Shown: piece by piece, positions 17,401 to 25,450 of the stretch
How the letters are laid out: every line of letters starts with the position of its first letter
Position numbering within the stretch: the first letter of the stretch is position 1
NCBI RefSeq assembly: GCF_026153205.1
Contig: NZ_JAPFBW010000017.1
Span: 78,049 to 142,048, forward strand
Length of the DNA stretch: 64,000 nt
Source of the DNA: Aquabacterium sp. A7-Y
Lineage (GTDB): Bacteria; Pseudomonadota; Gammaproteobacteria; Burkholderiales; Burkholderiaceae_C
Reading direction: 5' to 3'
Position numbers and translations under genes: made by a program
Notes under the pieces: generated by a model
The model's input: only the letters and a program-made list of their open reading frames with translations
Told to the model about the DNA's origin: nothing
Database searches by the model: none

Positions 17401-18830
17401 ACGATCCGCTGGCGCGCCAGTACCTGCGCGCGATCCGGGCGCAGCTGCGTTTCCTGCAGGTGGAGCAGCAGTTCTATCGCCGCATGCAGGGCCTGATCGA
17501 CGCGCACGCACAGGCGCCCGGTGCCGGGCTGCCGGTACCCACCTTGCCGCTCCCGGTGCTGCAAGCTGTGGTGGCGAAGCCGCCGGCGGCTCCCCGTCGC
17601 CCGGTGCTGCTGGACGAAACCCAGCTGATCGAGCTGACGGACGGGTCGGTCGCCAAGGTGCTGGGGCCTGACTACGCGGAGGCCGACACCTACCCGATCC
17701 GCACCCGCATGCCGTCGCCGCCCTATCTGTTCGTGTCGCGCATTACCGCGATGTCGGCACAGAAGGGCAAGCTCGAGCCGTGTTTTGTCGAATGGGAATG
17801 CGACCTGCCGGAGGACGCCTGGTTTGTCGCGGACGGCCGGGTGGGATCCTTCGTGTCGCTGGAATCGTCTCACGCAATGATCGTGGCCTTCACCTATATC
17901 GGCTGCGACCAGCTGTTCAAGGGGCAGTTGCGCTACCGCGCGGTGGACAGCCAGACGACGGTCTACAGCGAGATGCCGAAAGCCGGCGATGTCTTGCGCG
18001 GCCGGGTCAACATCAAGTCCTTCCTCAAGGTCGGCAAGAACGTGCTGATCGCCTACGAGTATCTGTGCTATGTCGGCGACCGGCTTTGCTTCAAGCTTGA
18101 GGCCAATTCCGGCTTTTTCCTGCCCAGGGACATCGAGAAGTCCAAAGGCATCGAATCCAAGTCCCACCTGAAAGGCCCGCGGCCGGAGCGGCCCTTCGTG
18201 CCGCCGCTGCGCTGCACCAAACAGGCGTTCAGCTCGGCGGACATCGACGCCCTGCAGAACGGCGACTTCGAACGCTGCTTCGGCCCGGCCTACCACCGGG
18301 TCCGGGCAGGGCGCCTGTACGCGCCGGCAGCCCGCATGGTGGACCGTGTCGTGTCCATCAGTGCCGACGGTGGCGCCTTCGGCCTGGGCGAGGTGGTCGG
18401 CGAACGCGACATCGACCCGTCGCACTGGGCCTTCAAGGCCCACTTCAAGAACGATCCGGTGATGCCCGGCACGCTGCTGGTGGAAGGCTGCGAGCAGCTG
18501 GTGAAGTTCTACCTGTGTTACCTGGGTCTCTACCACCAGAACGATCTGGTGCCGCACTCGCTGGTCAACCACCACTACAGCGCGAAGTTCCGCGGCGAGG
18601 TCAAGTGCGAGCCGGAGACGCTGCGCTACCGCCTGACCTGCAAGTCCATCGACCGCAGAGAGCGAAGCGACGGCCAGGGGCTGGCCAGCCTGACGCTGGT
18701 GTTCGTCGCCGAGATCCTCTACCGCGGCCAGGTGATCGGCCTCTGCGACAACCTGGGGGCCGGGTTCCACAGCGTCCAGGACAGCCTCCCGCCGTCATTG
18801 AAAACGGTTCAACCAGCCATCGAGGTGTGA
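14475..18830 (+). CDS. PfaC-like synthase: KS-CLF-DH-DH
   Basis: 1451 residues. The first ketosynthase has its active Cys200 in IDAACASALY. The second KS-fold unit (about 465-900) reads LGSHENASF where the cysteine would be, so it is a chain-length factor. A hydrophilic Ala-rich linker follows, then a pair of hot-dog dehydratase domains: the first near residues 1100-1220 (DLPEDAWFVADG), the second FabA-like with His1323 in HFKNDPVMPGTLLVEG. This is the PfaC layout; PfaA and PfaC act as one iterative complex. It starts 89 bases after the first synthase and ends one base before the next start codon, so it is translationally coupled to it. No acyltransferase of the PfaB kind is present. Confidence 0.9.
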   Translation: MDNIAIVGLGCLFPGAETPAQYWQNLLDQRDCTSPLSREELGVDPALYYHPTPGTADKINYHKNGHVRGFRFDPGGYRLPAEELAALDPLFHWTLYVAEQALRDAHQGEASDTLRSRCGLIIGNIGMPTHAGKRLLSGFYHQILTPYLQALMGRPEFRFGQPWKTDGLSELNLMTGSHNATIAAQALGLGGPCFSIDAACASALYAIQVASDYLHSGKADLMLAGSVCHADHIYIDHGFNVLQAFPRDGQSIPFDRRSEGLKAGEGAGLIALKRYADAVRDKDTIYGVIESIGLSNDGGAKHILVPDINGQLLALQRAYEGIDKQIDYLECHATGTPVGDQVELGSVEAFFGDAGRLPLVGANKGNIGHMLTASGMASILKVLLAIRHGVIPPTLGVEELVGTPKGQLGIEQVVRQTLPWPQQGRPKRAGINAFGFGGVNAHMVLREAVPHQQPAGDAAPLALAPMAIVGMGLSLAGTEAVPQFESTVRDGRHHLGPLPRTRWLGLEGREDVLKPRGFDAAPVGAYIETLDFDCKHFKLPPKVIGSHLLSHLFLMPVAERAFHDAGYPLDGRKRNIAVIVAGDVDYSCSRYQARNEVAWQLHDSLAQCGITLTPEQSAALETIAKDALFPEPYPEGITGGIGNVMASRIAAHLKLDGPAFSLGSHENASFKALELAQFMLSHRLVEAVIVAGGSFAGSLENVLWTQRRHPGLPVGEGAGAIVLKHEEAAVVAQDRIYAVMRGLAVAHECGRSTRFTPSADAVANAAAASLQQAACTPDDIDYVELSGGSQLQDNRTEIDGLDRVYGARTRATAVVAGSVSANYGHLASAQGMLGIIKTALCLYHRYLPPTAGLRAYPDWSACRALCTGPSAQEWARPPGGLRRAAVNSLGVDRAYAHLILQEPDDAQRRSARHPAPYQAQAGGLMTRVFTGRERTVAEMILSEANRALFGSSPQAPAAAASAALAEARVGPAAAAHDPLARQYLRAIRAQLRFLQVEQQFYRRMQGLIDAHAQAPGAGLPVPTLPLPVLQAVVAKPPAAPRRPVLLDETQLIELTDGSVAKVLGPDYAEADTYPIRTRMPSPPYLFVSRITAMSAQKGKLEPCFVEWECDLPEDAWFVADGRVGSFVSLESSHAMIVAFTYIGCDQLFKGQLRYRAVDSQTTVYSEMPKAGDVLRGRVNIKSFLKVGKNVLIAYEYLCYVGDRLCFKLEANSGFFLPRDIEKSKGIESKSHLKGPRPERPFVPPLRCTKQAFSSADIDALQNGDFERCFGPAYHRVRAGRLYAPAARMVDRVVSISADGGAFGLGEVVGERDIDPSHWAFKAHFKNDPVMPGTLLVEGCEQLVKFYLCYLGLYHQNDLVPHSLVNHHYSAKFRGEVKCEPETLRYRLTCKSIDRRERSDGQGLASLTLVFVAEILYRGQVIGLCDNLGAGFHSVQDSLPPSLKTVQPAIEV

Positions 18831-18831
18831 A

Positions 18832-21800
18832 GTGAACAGAGAAGAACTCTGCGTTGTCGCGCGTCCGGCGTCCCTGCCCGGTTCGCCCGAGGGCCGGCCC
18901 GGCATAGGCCAGCCGCTCGAGCGCGCCCAGGGCCTGCTGCTGGATCTGGCCCAGCCGCTGCAGGTGCTGCGGCGGCAGGACGGCATCGTCCTGGAGGCGG
19001 CCGGCAGACAGACCGCGCCGGACGGCCAGGCGGTGCTTGCCGCGTGCCTGCCTGAATGTTTCGGCGATCCCTCCTTCCTGCAGGACCATGGCGTGCGTTT
19101 TGCGTATTGCGCGGGCGCGATGGCGGGCGGCATCAATTCCGAGGAGATGGTCATTGCCCTCGGCAGCCGGCGCATCCTCGGCGTCTTCGGGGCCGGCGGG
19201 CTGATGCCGGAGCGCATCCTCGCCGCGGTGCGGCGCATCAAGGAGGCCCTGCCGAACGGGCCCTACGCCGTCAATCTGCTGCACAACCCCAGCCGGCCGG
19301 ACTGGGAAATGGCTTGCGTCAAGCTGTTCATCGAGCAGGACGTGAAGGTGGTCGAGGCTTCGGCCTATATCAAGCTGTCGCCGGCCATCGTCTATTACCG
19401 GGTCAAAGGCCTGGCGCTGGACGTCGACGGCAACGTCTTGCGCGGCCACCGTGTCATCGCCAAGGTGTCGCGTCGCGAGGTGGCCCAGCACTTTCTGAAC
19501 CCGGCGCCGGACAAGATTGTGCGCAGCCTGTTGGCCGAGGGGCTCATCACCGAGCAGCAGGCCCAGCTGGCCTCCCGCGTGCCGATGGCGGACGACATCA
19601 CCGTCGAAGGCGACTCGGGCGGCCATACCGACAACGGCGTGTTGAGCTGCATCTTCCGCTCCATCGTCGAGCAGCGCGACGAACTGGCCGAGGCCTGCCC
19701 GTCGCCTTTCAAGGTGCGTATCGGCGCCGCCGGCGGGCTGGGCAGCCCGCATGCGGTGCTGGGCGCGTTCGCAATGGGTGCGGCCTATGTCGTCACCGGC
19801 TCCATCAACCAGGCGTGCGTCGAAGCCGGCACCTCACCGCGCGTGAAGCAGCTGCTGGGCAAGGCGAAGACGAGCGACGTGGCCATGGCTCCGTCCGCCG
19901 ACATGTTCGAGCTGGGCGCCAAGGTGCAGGTGCTGACGGCCGGCAGCATGTATGCCGTGCGGGCCCAGAAGCTGTACAGCCTCTACAAGCAGTACGAGTC
20001 GATCGAGGCCATTCCAGCGGCCGAAGTGGCGCAGCTCGAGCAGTCCATCTTCAGACGACCGCTGGCCCAGGTGTGGGCCGAGACCGAAGCGTTTTTCAGG
20101 ACCCGGGACAGCGAGGCCATCACGCTTGCTGCCCGCTCCAGCCCCAAAAAGAAGATGGCGCTGTTGTTCCAGTGGTATCTGGGCCAGTCGTCCCGCTGGG
20201 CCATCGCCGGCGATCCGGACCGCGCCGTGGAGTACCAGGTGTGGTGCGGCGCCGCCATGGGCGCGGCCAATGAGTGGCTGAAAGGCAGCCCGCTCGAACC
20301 CGTGGAACAGCGCCATGTCGCGGACATCGCCGTCGAGCTGATGGCCGGAGCCGCCTACCTCAACCGTGTCAACGCCTTGCAGCAACTCGGCGTGCCCGTT
20401 CCCGAGCGCTGGCGTCGCTATTCGCCCGGCAGCGCACGCCAGGCCGATCCGGACGACGGCGAGCCGGCGGCAGCCCCATCACCTTCACACCGACCCCATC
20501 ATCGCAAGCAAGAGGATCACAAGATCATGGAAGCCGACACCAAACTGCCCTTGAACAAGTCCAAGGATTTCTACAAGCAATGCTGGGAGCTGATGCCGGG
20601 CGGGACGCACTACAACTTCGGCGATCCCGAGCGGCCGCTGGTGATCCCGTTCAACCGCGGTCGCAACTCGCGCGTCTGGGACCTGGACGGCAACGAACAT
20701 CTGGACCTGTTCTGCAAGTTCGGCGCCCTGTTCGTCGGCCACCACAACGAGGCCTACGACGAAGCCTTGATCAAGTACATGCAGAAGGTCACCTCGGTCG
20801 ACATCTGCGACCTGGAGGTCGAAGTCTGCAGCCAGCTGATCAGCCACATCCCGTGTGCCGAGATGATCCGCTTCTGCCTCAGCGGCACCGAAGCGGTTCA
20901 GAACGCGCTGCGCCTGGCGCGCGGTTTCACCGGCAAGAACCGTTTCATCCGCTTCCACGGCCACTATCACGGCAACGCGGACAACATCATGGGCTGGCGC
21001 AAGAAGAAGGACCTGAGCTTCCCGGTGCCGGAGCAGTTCAAGGGTGACCTGCTGGATACCCTGGGCCGCGCCGAAGGCGTGATGGAGTCGCAGTCCTTCG
21101 TGCTGCCCTGGAACGACATCCAGGTGCTTGAAGCGACCATCGAACGCTATCACGGCGAGATCGCGGCGGTGCTGATGGAGCCAATCTGCATCAACGGCGG
21201 CGGCATCCTGCCGCGCGAAGGGTATCTGGAGCGGGCCAAGGAGATCTGCGAGAAGCACAACATCGTGCTGATCTTCGACGAGATCATCACCGGTGTTCGC
21301 CTGGGCCTGTCCGGCGCGCAGGGCATTCTCGGCGTCACCCCGCACCTGGCGACCTTCGGCAAGGCGCTGGGCGGCGGCTCGATGCCGATCTCGGCCATCG
21401 CGGGCCGTCGCGACATCATGAACATGTACACCCGCGGCAAGGTGATCCATGCCGGCACCTTCAACGGCTACCCGCTGGGCCTGGCGGCCGTGAAGGCCAC
21501 CTTCGACCTGGTCGAGAAGGATCCGGGCTGCTACGAGCGCATGGCCGGCTTCACCGCGCAGATCTCCGATGCCTTCATCCGCGCCGCTCATGCCAACGAT
21601 CTGCCGCTGGTGGTGCAGGGCATGCCGACCGCCCTGGTGTATCACTCCCAGACCACCATGGTCGACCGGTCCGAGGGCTACACCGACAAGGTCAAATTCT
21701 GCGACATCATCATCCGTGAGATCGCCAAGCGGTATGGCATCCAGTTCTCGCCCTTGTCGCGCATCTACTCCAACCTGCTGATGAGCCAGGACGATGTGCG

Positions 21801-21885
21801 CTTTTTCGAAGAGCGCATTTTCGATGCACTGGCCAATGCGAAGAAGGTGATCGACATCACCTTCAAGGAAGGGGAGGCGGCATGA
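18832..21885 (+). CDS. Fusion of PfaD-type enoyl reductase and class-III PLP aminotransferase
   Basis: 1017 residues. Residues 1-540 are a PfaD-family flavin enoyl reductase (2-nitropropane-dioxygenase fold: VFGAGGLMPERI, ITVEGDSGGHTDNG, IGAAGGLGSPHAV). A charged linker of about 25 residues (GEPAAAPSPSHRPHHRK) follows. Residues 566-1017 are a class-III aminotransferase close to glutamate-1-semialdehyde aminotransferase: FDEIITGVR and the PLP lysine K844 in TFGKALGGG. The GTG start at 18832 has GAGGTG just upstream. The frame is open through the junction, so a fused protein is expected, yet an internal ATG at 20527 with AGAGGA 10 bases upstream could also yield the free aminotransferase. Placing an aminotransferase on a PUFA-type synthase suggests amino groups are put on the growing or released chain. 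Confidence 0.9.
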   Translation: MNREELCVVARPASLPGSPEGRPGIGQPLERAQGLLLDLAQPLQVLRRQDGIVLEAAGRQTAPDGQAVLAACLPECFGDPSFLQDHGVRFAYCAGAMAGGINSEEMVIALGSRRILGVFGAGGLMPERILAAVRRIKEALPNGPYAVNLLHNPSRPDWEMACVKLFIEQDVKVVEASAYIKLSPAIVYYRVKGLALDVDGNVLRGHRVIAKVSRREVAQHFLNPAPDKIVRSLLAEGLITEQQAQLASRVPMADDITVEGDSGGHTDNGVLSCIFRSIVEQRDELAEACPSPFKVRIGAAGGLGSPHAVLGAFAMGAAYVVTGSINQACVEAGTSPRVKQLLGKAKTSDVAMAPSADMFELGAKVQVLTAGSMYAVRAQKLYSLYKQYESIEAIPAAEVAQLEQSIFRRPLAQVWAETEAFFRTRDSEAITLAARSSPKKKMALLFQWYLGQSSRWAIAGDPDRAVEYQVWCGAAMGAANEWLKGSPLEPVEQRHVADIAVELMAGAAYLNRVNALQQLGVPVPERWRRYSPGSARQADPDDGEPAAAPSPSHRPHHRKQEDHKIMEADTKLPLNKSKDFYKQCWELMPGGTHYNFGDPERPLVIPFNRGRNSRVWDLDGNEHLDLFCKFGALFVGHHNEAYDEALIKYMQKVTSVDICDLEVEVCSQLISHIPCAEMIRFCLSGTEAVQNALRLARGFTGKNRFIRFHGHYHGNADNIMGWRKKKDLSFPVPEQFKGDLLDTLGRAEGVMESQSFVLPWNDIQVLEATIERYHGEIAAVLMEPICINGGGILPREGYLERAKEICEKHNIVLIFDEIITGVRLGLSGAQGILGVTPHLATFGKALGGGSMPISAIAGRRDIMNMYTRGKVIHAGTFNGYPLGLAAVKATFDLVEKDPGCYERMAGFTAQISDAFIRAAHANDLPLVVQGMPTALVYHSQTTMVDRSEGYTDKVKFCDIIIREIAKRYGIQFSPLSRIYSNLLMSQDDVRFFEERIFDALANAKKVIDITFKEGEAA
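20511..20516 (+). promoter_or_regulatory. Possible internal ribosome-binding site before the aminotransferase domain
   Basis: AGAGGA stands 10 bases before an in-frame ATG at 20527, exactly where the aminotransferase homology begins. It may be a relic of two separate genes or a working internal start giving a stand-alone aminotransferase. Confidence 0.35.
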
Positions 21886-22649
21886 AGCGCCAGATCGCCA
21901 TCGTCACCGGGGCCGCCGGCGGTTTTGGTGCCGCCATCAGCAAATCTCTGCTGGAGGTCGGGTATGCGGTGGCGGCCACCGATCTGGACGCCGCGAAGCT
22001 GGAGCGGCTGGTCCAGCGACTGGGCGCTCACGAGGACCTGAAGACCTTCGTGATGGACGTCACCGACCCGGATCAGGTCGAACAGTGCGCTGCCGCCATC
22101 GCCGAGTCGATGGGGCCGAACATCACGGTGCTGGTCAACAACGCCGGCATCATCGGTCGCGGCTTCAGCCTGGCGGAGAAAAGCGTGCTGCTGTCGCGGC
22201 AGGTGATCGACGTCAACCTGACCGGGGCTTTCAACTGCACTTCGGCGTTCTCGCGCCACATGGCGCGGTTGAAGTATGGCCGCATCATCAATATCGCCTC
22301 GGTGGCGGGGCTGTGGGGAGCCGCGGGCGGTGCCGCCTACGCGGCCTCCAAGGCCGGGCTGATCAAGGCCTCGGAGTCCTGGGCGCGCGAACTGGGGCCG
22401 CTGAACATCAGCGTGACCGCGATCGCGCCCGGCATCTGCAAGACCGAGATGCTGGACCGGTTTGTCGACTCGGAGGCCGCCATGTCGGTGGACGAGGCGA
22501 AGATCGTCAAGTCGATCGTGCCGGTGGGGCGCTGGGGCGTCCCGGAGGACATTGCCGAAGTGGTGACCTTCCTCGCCACCTGCAAGACCAACTATCTGAA
22601 TGCCACCGTGATTCCCATGGACGGCGGCATGCGGGTCGGGACGCTGTAG
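21882..22649 (+). CDS. Short-chain dehydrogenase/reductase, FabG-like ketoreductase
   Basis: 255 residues, the classical SDR length. It has the nucleotide motif TGAAGGFG near residue 9, NNAG near 85, and the catalytic Tyr153/Lys157 in YAASK. Its ATG overlaps the stop of the aminotransferase gene (ATGA), so it is translationally coupled. The synthase already has a built-in KR; a separate reductase next to an aminotransferase and thioester reductase could reduce specific keto groups that are not aminated. The exact substrate is not deducible. Confidence 0.9.
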   Translation: MKRQIAIVTGAAGGFGAAISKSLLEVGYAVAATDLDAAKLERLVQRLGAHEDLKTFVMDVTDPDQVEQCAAAIAESMGPNITVLVNNAGIIGRGFSLAEKSVLLSRQVIDVNLTGAFNCTSAFSRHMARLKYGRIINIASVAGLWGAAGGAAYAASKAGLIKASESWARELGPLNISVTAIAPGICKTEMLDRFVDSEAAMSVDEAKIVKSIVPVGRWGVPEDIAEVVTFLATCKTNYLNATVIPMDGGMRVGTL

Positions 22650-22703
22650 CTGTGGCTGGCGGCTTTGTGTTGTTGAACGAACTCTGTTGAGGAGATGCTC
22701 GCG

Positions 22704-23957
22704 ATGGACTACCGGGCCATGTCGACTGTAGGCAATATCGTATTGACCGGCGCCACCGGGGTACTGGGAGGCAGGCTGTTGCAGGAAGTCCTGTGCGCCA
22801 CCGACGCCCAGGTCTACTGTGTGGTGCGTGCGGAGAATCCCGATGCGGCACGCCGCCGCATCGAGGACGTGCTGTTCTGCTATGACGAGCAGCAAACGCT
22901 GAAGGACGAGACCTGGCGCATCGTTCCGGTGCTCGGCGACGTCAGCCAGCCCAGATTGGGATTGAGCGAGGACAGCTACGACGAGCTGGTCGGCTCCATC
23001 GACCTGGTATTGCACTGCGCCGCCAACGTCAGCCTGGTGGCGTCTTACAACAAGATCGCGCCGGTGAACGTCGGTGGCGTGGCCAACATGGTGGAGTTCT
23101 GCCTCCAGGGCAAGATTCCGCTGCTGTTCACCTCCAGCTTCAGCATGGTCGGCGACAAGCTCTATCACGACGGCTTCGTGCTGAAGGAATGCGACCTGGA
23201 CGTCGGCCAGGGCTTCGAGGACATGGATTACGAACGATCCAAGTTCGAGGCCGAACGGCTGATCCACGCAGCCGGTCAGCGTGGCCTGGACTGGGTGATC
23301 GTGCGGCCGGGCAATATCTGGGGCGACAGCGTCACCGGCTGCTATCCGCTCAAGCAGACGAAGGTGAAGGGCATCTACTACGAAATGCTCAAGTCGCTGG
23401 TGGAGACCGGCATGACCTTCCCCTCGAACGAGGACTTCGACATCTCGCCGGTGGACTACGTCGCCAAGGCGGCACTGAACGCCGTGATGAACCTGCATGT
23501 CACCAACCGGCGCACCTTCAACCTGACCCAGCCGAACCCGATCACCTACGACGATATCGTGGCGGCTGTGCGCGGCCACGGCTATACGGTGCGGGAAGAG
23601 CCGACCCAGCGCTATTTCGAGGCGGTGCAGGAAGGGCGTCTGATGCGCGGCGGCAAACCCTATCGATCGACCTTCACCGACTTGATGTCGGTCTTCTACG
23701 ACGGCAGCGACTACAAGGAACACGCAAGATACGACACCACCGAGATCACGGCGCTGCTGGCCGACACCGGCATCCGCTGTGCTGCATCGGACCAGACCTT
23801 GTTGTCGCGCTATCTGGACTATGCCGTGAAGGTCGGTTTCCTGCCGCCGCCGTCGGCCCAGCGTCCACTGGCCGAGATCAGCGACACGGCCATGGGGGGC
23901 GGCTATATGGAAAGCCTCTACGACGCGAACCTGAGCGAAACCGCTCAGCCTGCATGA
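22704..23957 (+). CDS. Thioester reductase (NAD(P)H-dependent chain-release domain protein)
   Basis: 417 residues of the thioester-reductase / extended-SDR family: GATGVLGG near the start, VRAENPDAARRRI, CAANVSL, and the catalytic Tyr176/Lys180 in YERSK. Such enzymes release a carrier-bound acyl chain reductively as an aldehyde or alcohol. I use the ATG at 22704, 9 bases after GAGGAG; an ATG at 22695 directly abuts that sequence and cannot use it. It is a free-standing protein with no carrier domain. With the fused aminotransferase, reductive release followed by transamination would give a terminal amine. That sequence of steps is inferred. Confidence 0.85.
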   Translation: MDYRAMSTVGNIVLTGATGVLGGRLLQEVLCATDAQVYCVVRAENPDAARRRIEDVLFCYDEQQTLKDETWRIVPVLGDVSQPRLGLSEDSYDELVGSIDLVLHCAANVSLVASYNKIAPVNVGGVANMVEFCLQGKIPLLFTSSFSMVGDKLYHDGFVLKECDLDVGQGFEDMDYERSKFEAERLIHAAGQRGLDWVIVRPGNIWGDSVTGCYPLKQTKVKGIYYEMLKSLVETGMTFPSNEDFDISPVDYVAKAALNAVMNLHVTNRRTFNLTQPNPITYDDIVAAVRGHGYTVREEPTQRYFEAVQEGRLMRGGKPYRSTFTDLMSVFYDGSDYKEHARYDTTEITALLADTGIRCAASDQTLLSRYLDYAVKVGFLPPPSAQRPLAEISDTAMGGGYMESLYDANLSETAQPA

Positions 23958-23969
23958 GCCGAGGCGACC

Positions 23970-24653
23970 GTGTTGGCCGGCCCCTTTCAGATGTTCGCCG
24001 AGGAGCAAGCCGAAGCCCGCCAGGTGCTGCGGTATCGCGTGCTGTGCGATGAGGAGGCAGTCGGACACATCCTCGCGTTACGCCGGGTGGTCCAGTGCGG
24101 AGACGAACCGGCCCTGATCCTCCGCAACGAGATGTCGATCCGAGCGCGCGGTCTCTGGTCGGACTATGCGCTCGACACCGAAGAAGAAATGATCCTGGAC
24201 GGGCGAGGCCTGAGCCGCTATGTCGGCGTGTCGACCGAGGACGGCGACGAGGTCGCCGTCACCATCGATCGCGACGGCGGCCAGCTGATGCTGCATATCA
24301 AGGAGGACCGCGTTCACACCGAGCGCATCGCATTGACCGACATCGACGCCACCAGCGAGGATGCGGTGTCCTGCTTCCTGCGCAGCGAGCGACCGCAGTC
24401 CGTCCTGCGGGTGCTGGACCTGGACCATTTCGACATCGACGAGCTGCAATTCCGGCTGCTGCCCCGGGAGACGCTCACGGTGGCCGGGACCGAGCGCACG
24501 ACGCGTGTCGTGGCCTTCGAATCAAAAAAACGCCGGCTCACCGGCAGGGGCTGGTACGTGCCGGACGACAGCGGCTTTGTCCTGGTGCGCGAAGTGAGCC
24601 GGGAAAAGGGCGATTTGAACGAAGTTCTTCTGATCGATTGGGAACACACATGA
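23970..24653 (+). CDS. Unrecognised protein of the lipid operon
   Basis: 227 residues, acidic, rich in beta-strand-like alternation, without signal peptide or membrane segment. The GTG start has GAGG 5 bases upstream and lies 12 bases after the thioester-reductase stop. Features: an EEEMILDGRGLSRYVGVSTEDGDEVAV segment, then repeated short strands ending with a basic patch SKKRRLTGRGW. The overall pattern recalls the beta-clam fold of DUF3108/DUF6134 proteins, some of which bind lipids, but I cannot place it firmly. Its 3' end overlaps the next gene by ATGA, so it belongs to the pathway or its self-protection. Confidence 0.75.
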   Translation: MLAGPFQMFAEEQAEARQVLRYRVLCDEEAVGHILALRRVVQCGDEPALILRNEMSIRARGLWSDYALDTEEEMILDGRGLSRYVGVSTEDGDEVAVTIDRDGGQLMLHIKEDRVHTERIALTDIDATSEDAVSCFLRSERPQSVLRVLDLDHFDIDELQFRLLPRETLTVAGTERTTRVVAFESKKRRLTGRGWYVPDDSGFVLVREVSREKGDLNEVLLIDWEHT

Positions 24654-25450
24654 CGAACCGGAATGATTTGACGCTGACCCTGGTGCAGACCGATGTCGCC
24701 TGGGAGGCGATCGACGACAACCTGGCCCGCATGCAGGAACATCTGGGCCGTGTGGGCGACACCCAGCTGATCGTGCTGCCGGAGATGTTCACGACCGGCT
24801 TCAGCATGCGCCCGGCTCTCATTGCCGAACCGATGGACGGCAAGGCCGTGAACTGGCTGCGCGAGACGGCCTCGGCGAGACAGGCCGATGTGGTGGGGAG
24901 CGTCGCCATCGAAGACGGCGGACGTTATTTCAATCGGCTGGTCTGGGCCAAGCCCGACGGCAGCCTGTATCTGTACGACAAGAAGCACCTGTTCTCCTTC
25001 GCCGGGGAACACGAGCACTACACCCCGGGCAGCGATGACTTGATCGTCCACCTGAACGGCTGGCGCATCGCCACCTTTATCTGCTACGACCTGCGTTTTC
25101 CGGTGTGGTCGCGCAATCTGCAGGGCAAGTACGACGTCGCGCTCTACATCGCCAGCTGGCCGGCACGCCGCGCTGCGCACTGGCAGGCCTTGTTGCGGGC
25201 ACGCGCCATCGAGAACCAGAGTTATGTGGTGGGGGTCAACCGTGTCGGCGTCGACGGCACCGGCCTTCAGTACAGCGGCGACTCGCTCGTCATCGATCCT
25301 TTGGGCGAGATCCTGTACCACGGGCGAGCTGGCGAGGAGGTCCACACGACCACGCTGGATCGGGGACGGCTTGAAGAGGTGCGCAGCCAGTTCCCCTTCC
25401 TGAAGGACGCGGACCTGTACGAACTGGGCAGCAAGGCGCTGGCGGCCTGA
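24650..25450 (+). CDS. Carbon-nitrogen hydrolase, omega-amidase (YafV/Nit2)-like
   Basis: 266 residues with the complete nitrilase-superfamily triad: Glu45 in LPEMFTTGF, Lys111 in YDKKHLF and Cys145 in FICYDLRFP. The wording is closest to omega-amidases such as YafV. It overlaps the previous gene by four bases and is the last gene of the operon. In primary metabolism these enzymes hydrolyse alpha-ketoglutaramate after glutamine transamination. Beside an aminotransferase it could drive amination using glutamine as donor, or it could cut an amide in the product. Both are inferences. Confidence 0.87.
   Translation: MTNRNDLTLTLVQTDVAWEAIDDNLARMQEHLGRVGDTQLIVLPEMFTTGFSMRPALIAEPMDGKAVNWLRETASARQADVVGSVAIEDGGRYFNRLVWAKPDGSLYLYDKKHLFSFAGEHEHYTPGSDDLIVHLNGWRIATFICYDLRFPVWSRNLQGKYDVALYIASWPARRAAHWQALLRARAIENQSYVVGVNRVGVDGTGLQYSGDSLVIDPLGEILYHGRAGEEVHTTTLDRGRLEEVRSQFPFLKDADLYELGSKALAA

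Noticed and set aside
7606..25450. Eicosapentaenoic/docosahexaenoic acid synthesis
   Set aside because: No PfaB acyltransferase, only one ACP, and an aminotransferase plus thioester reductase are present, which PUFA pathways lack.
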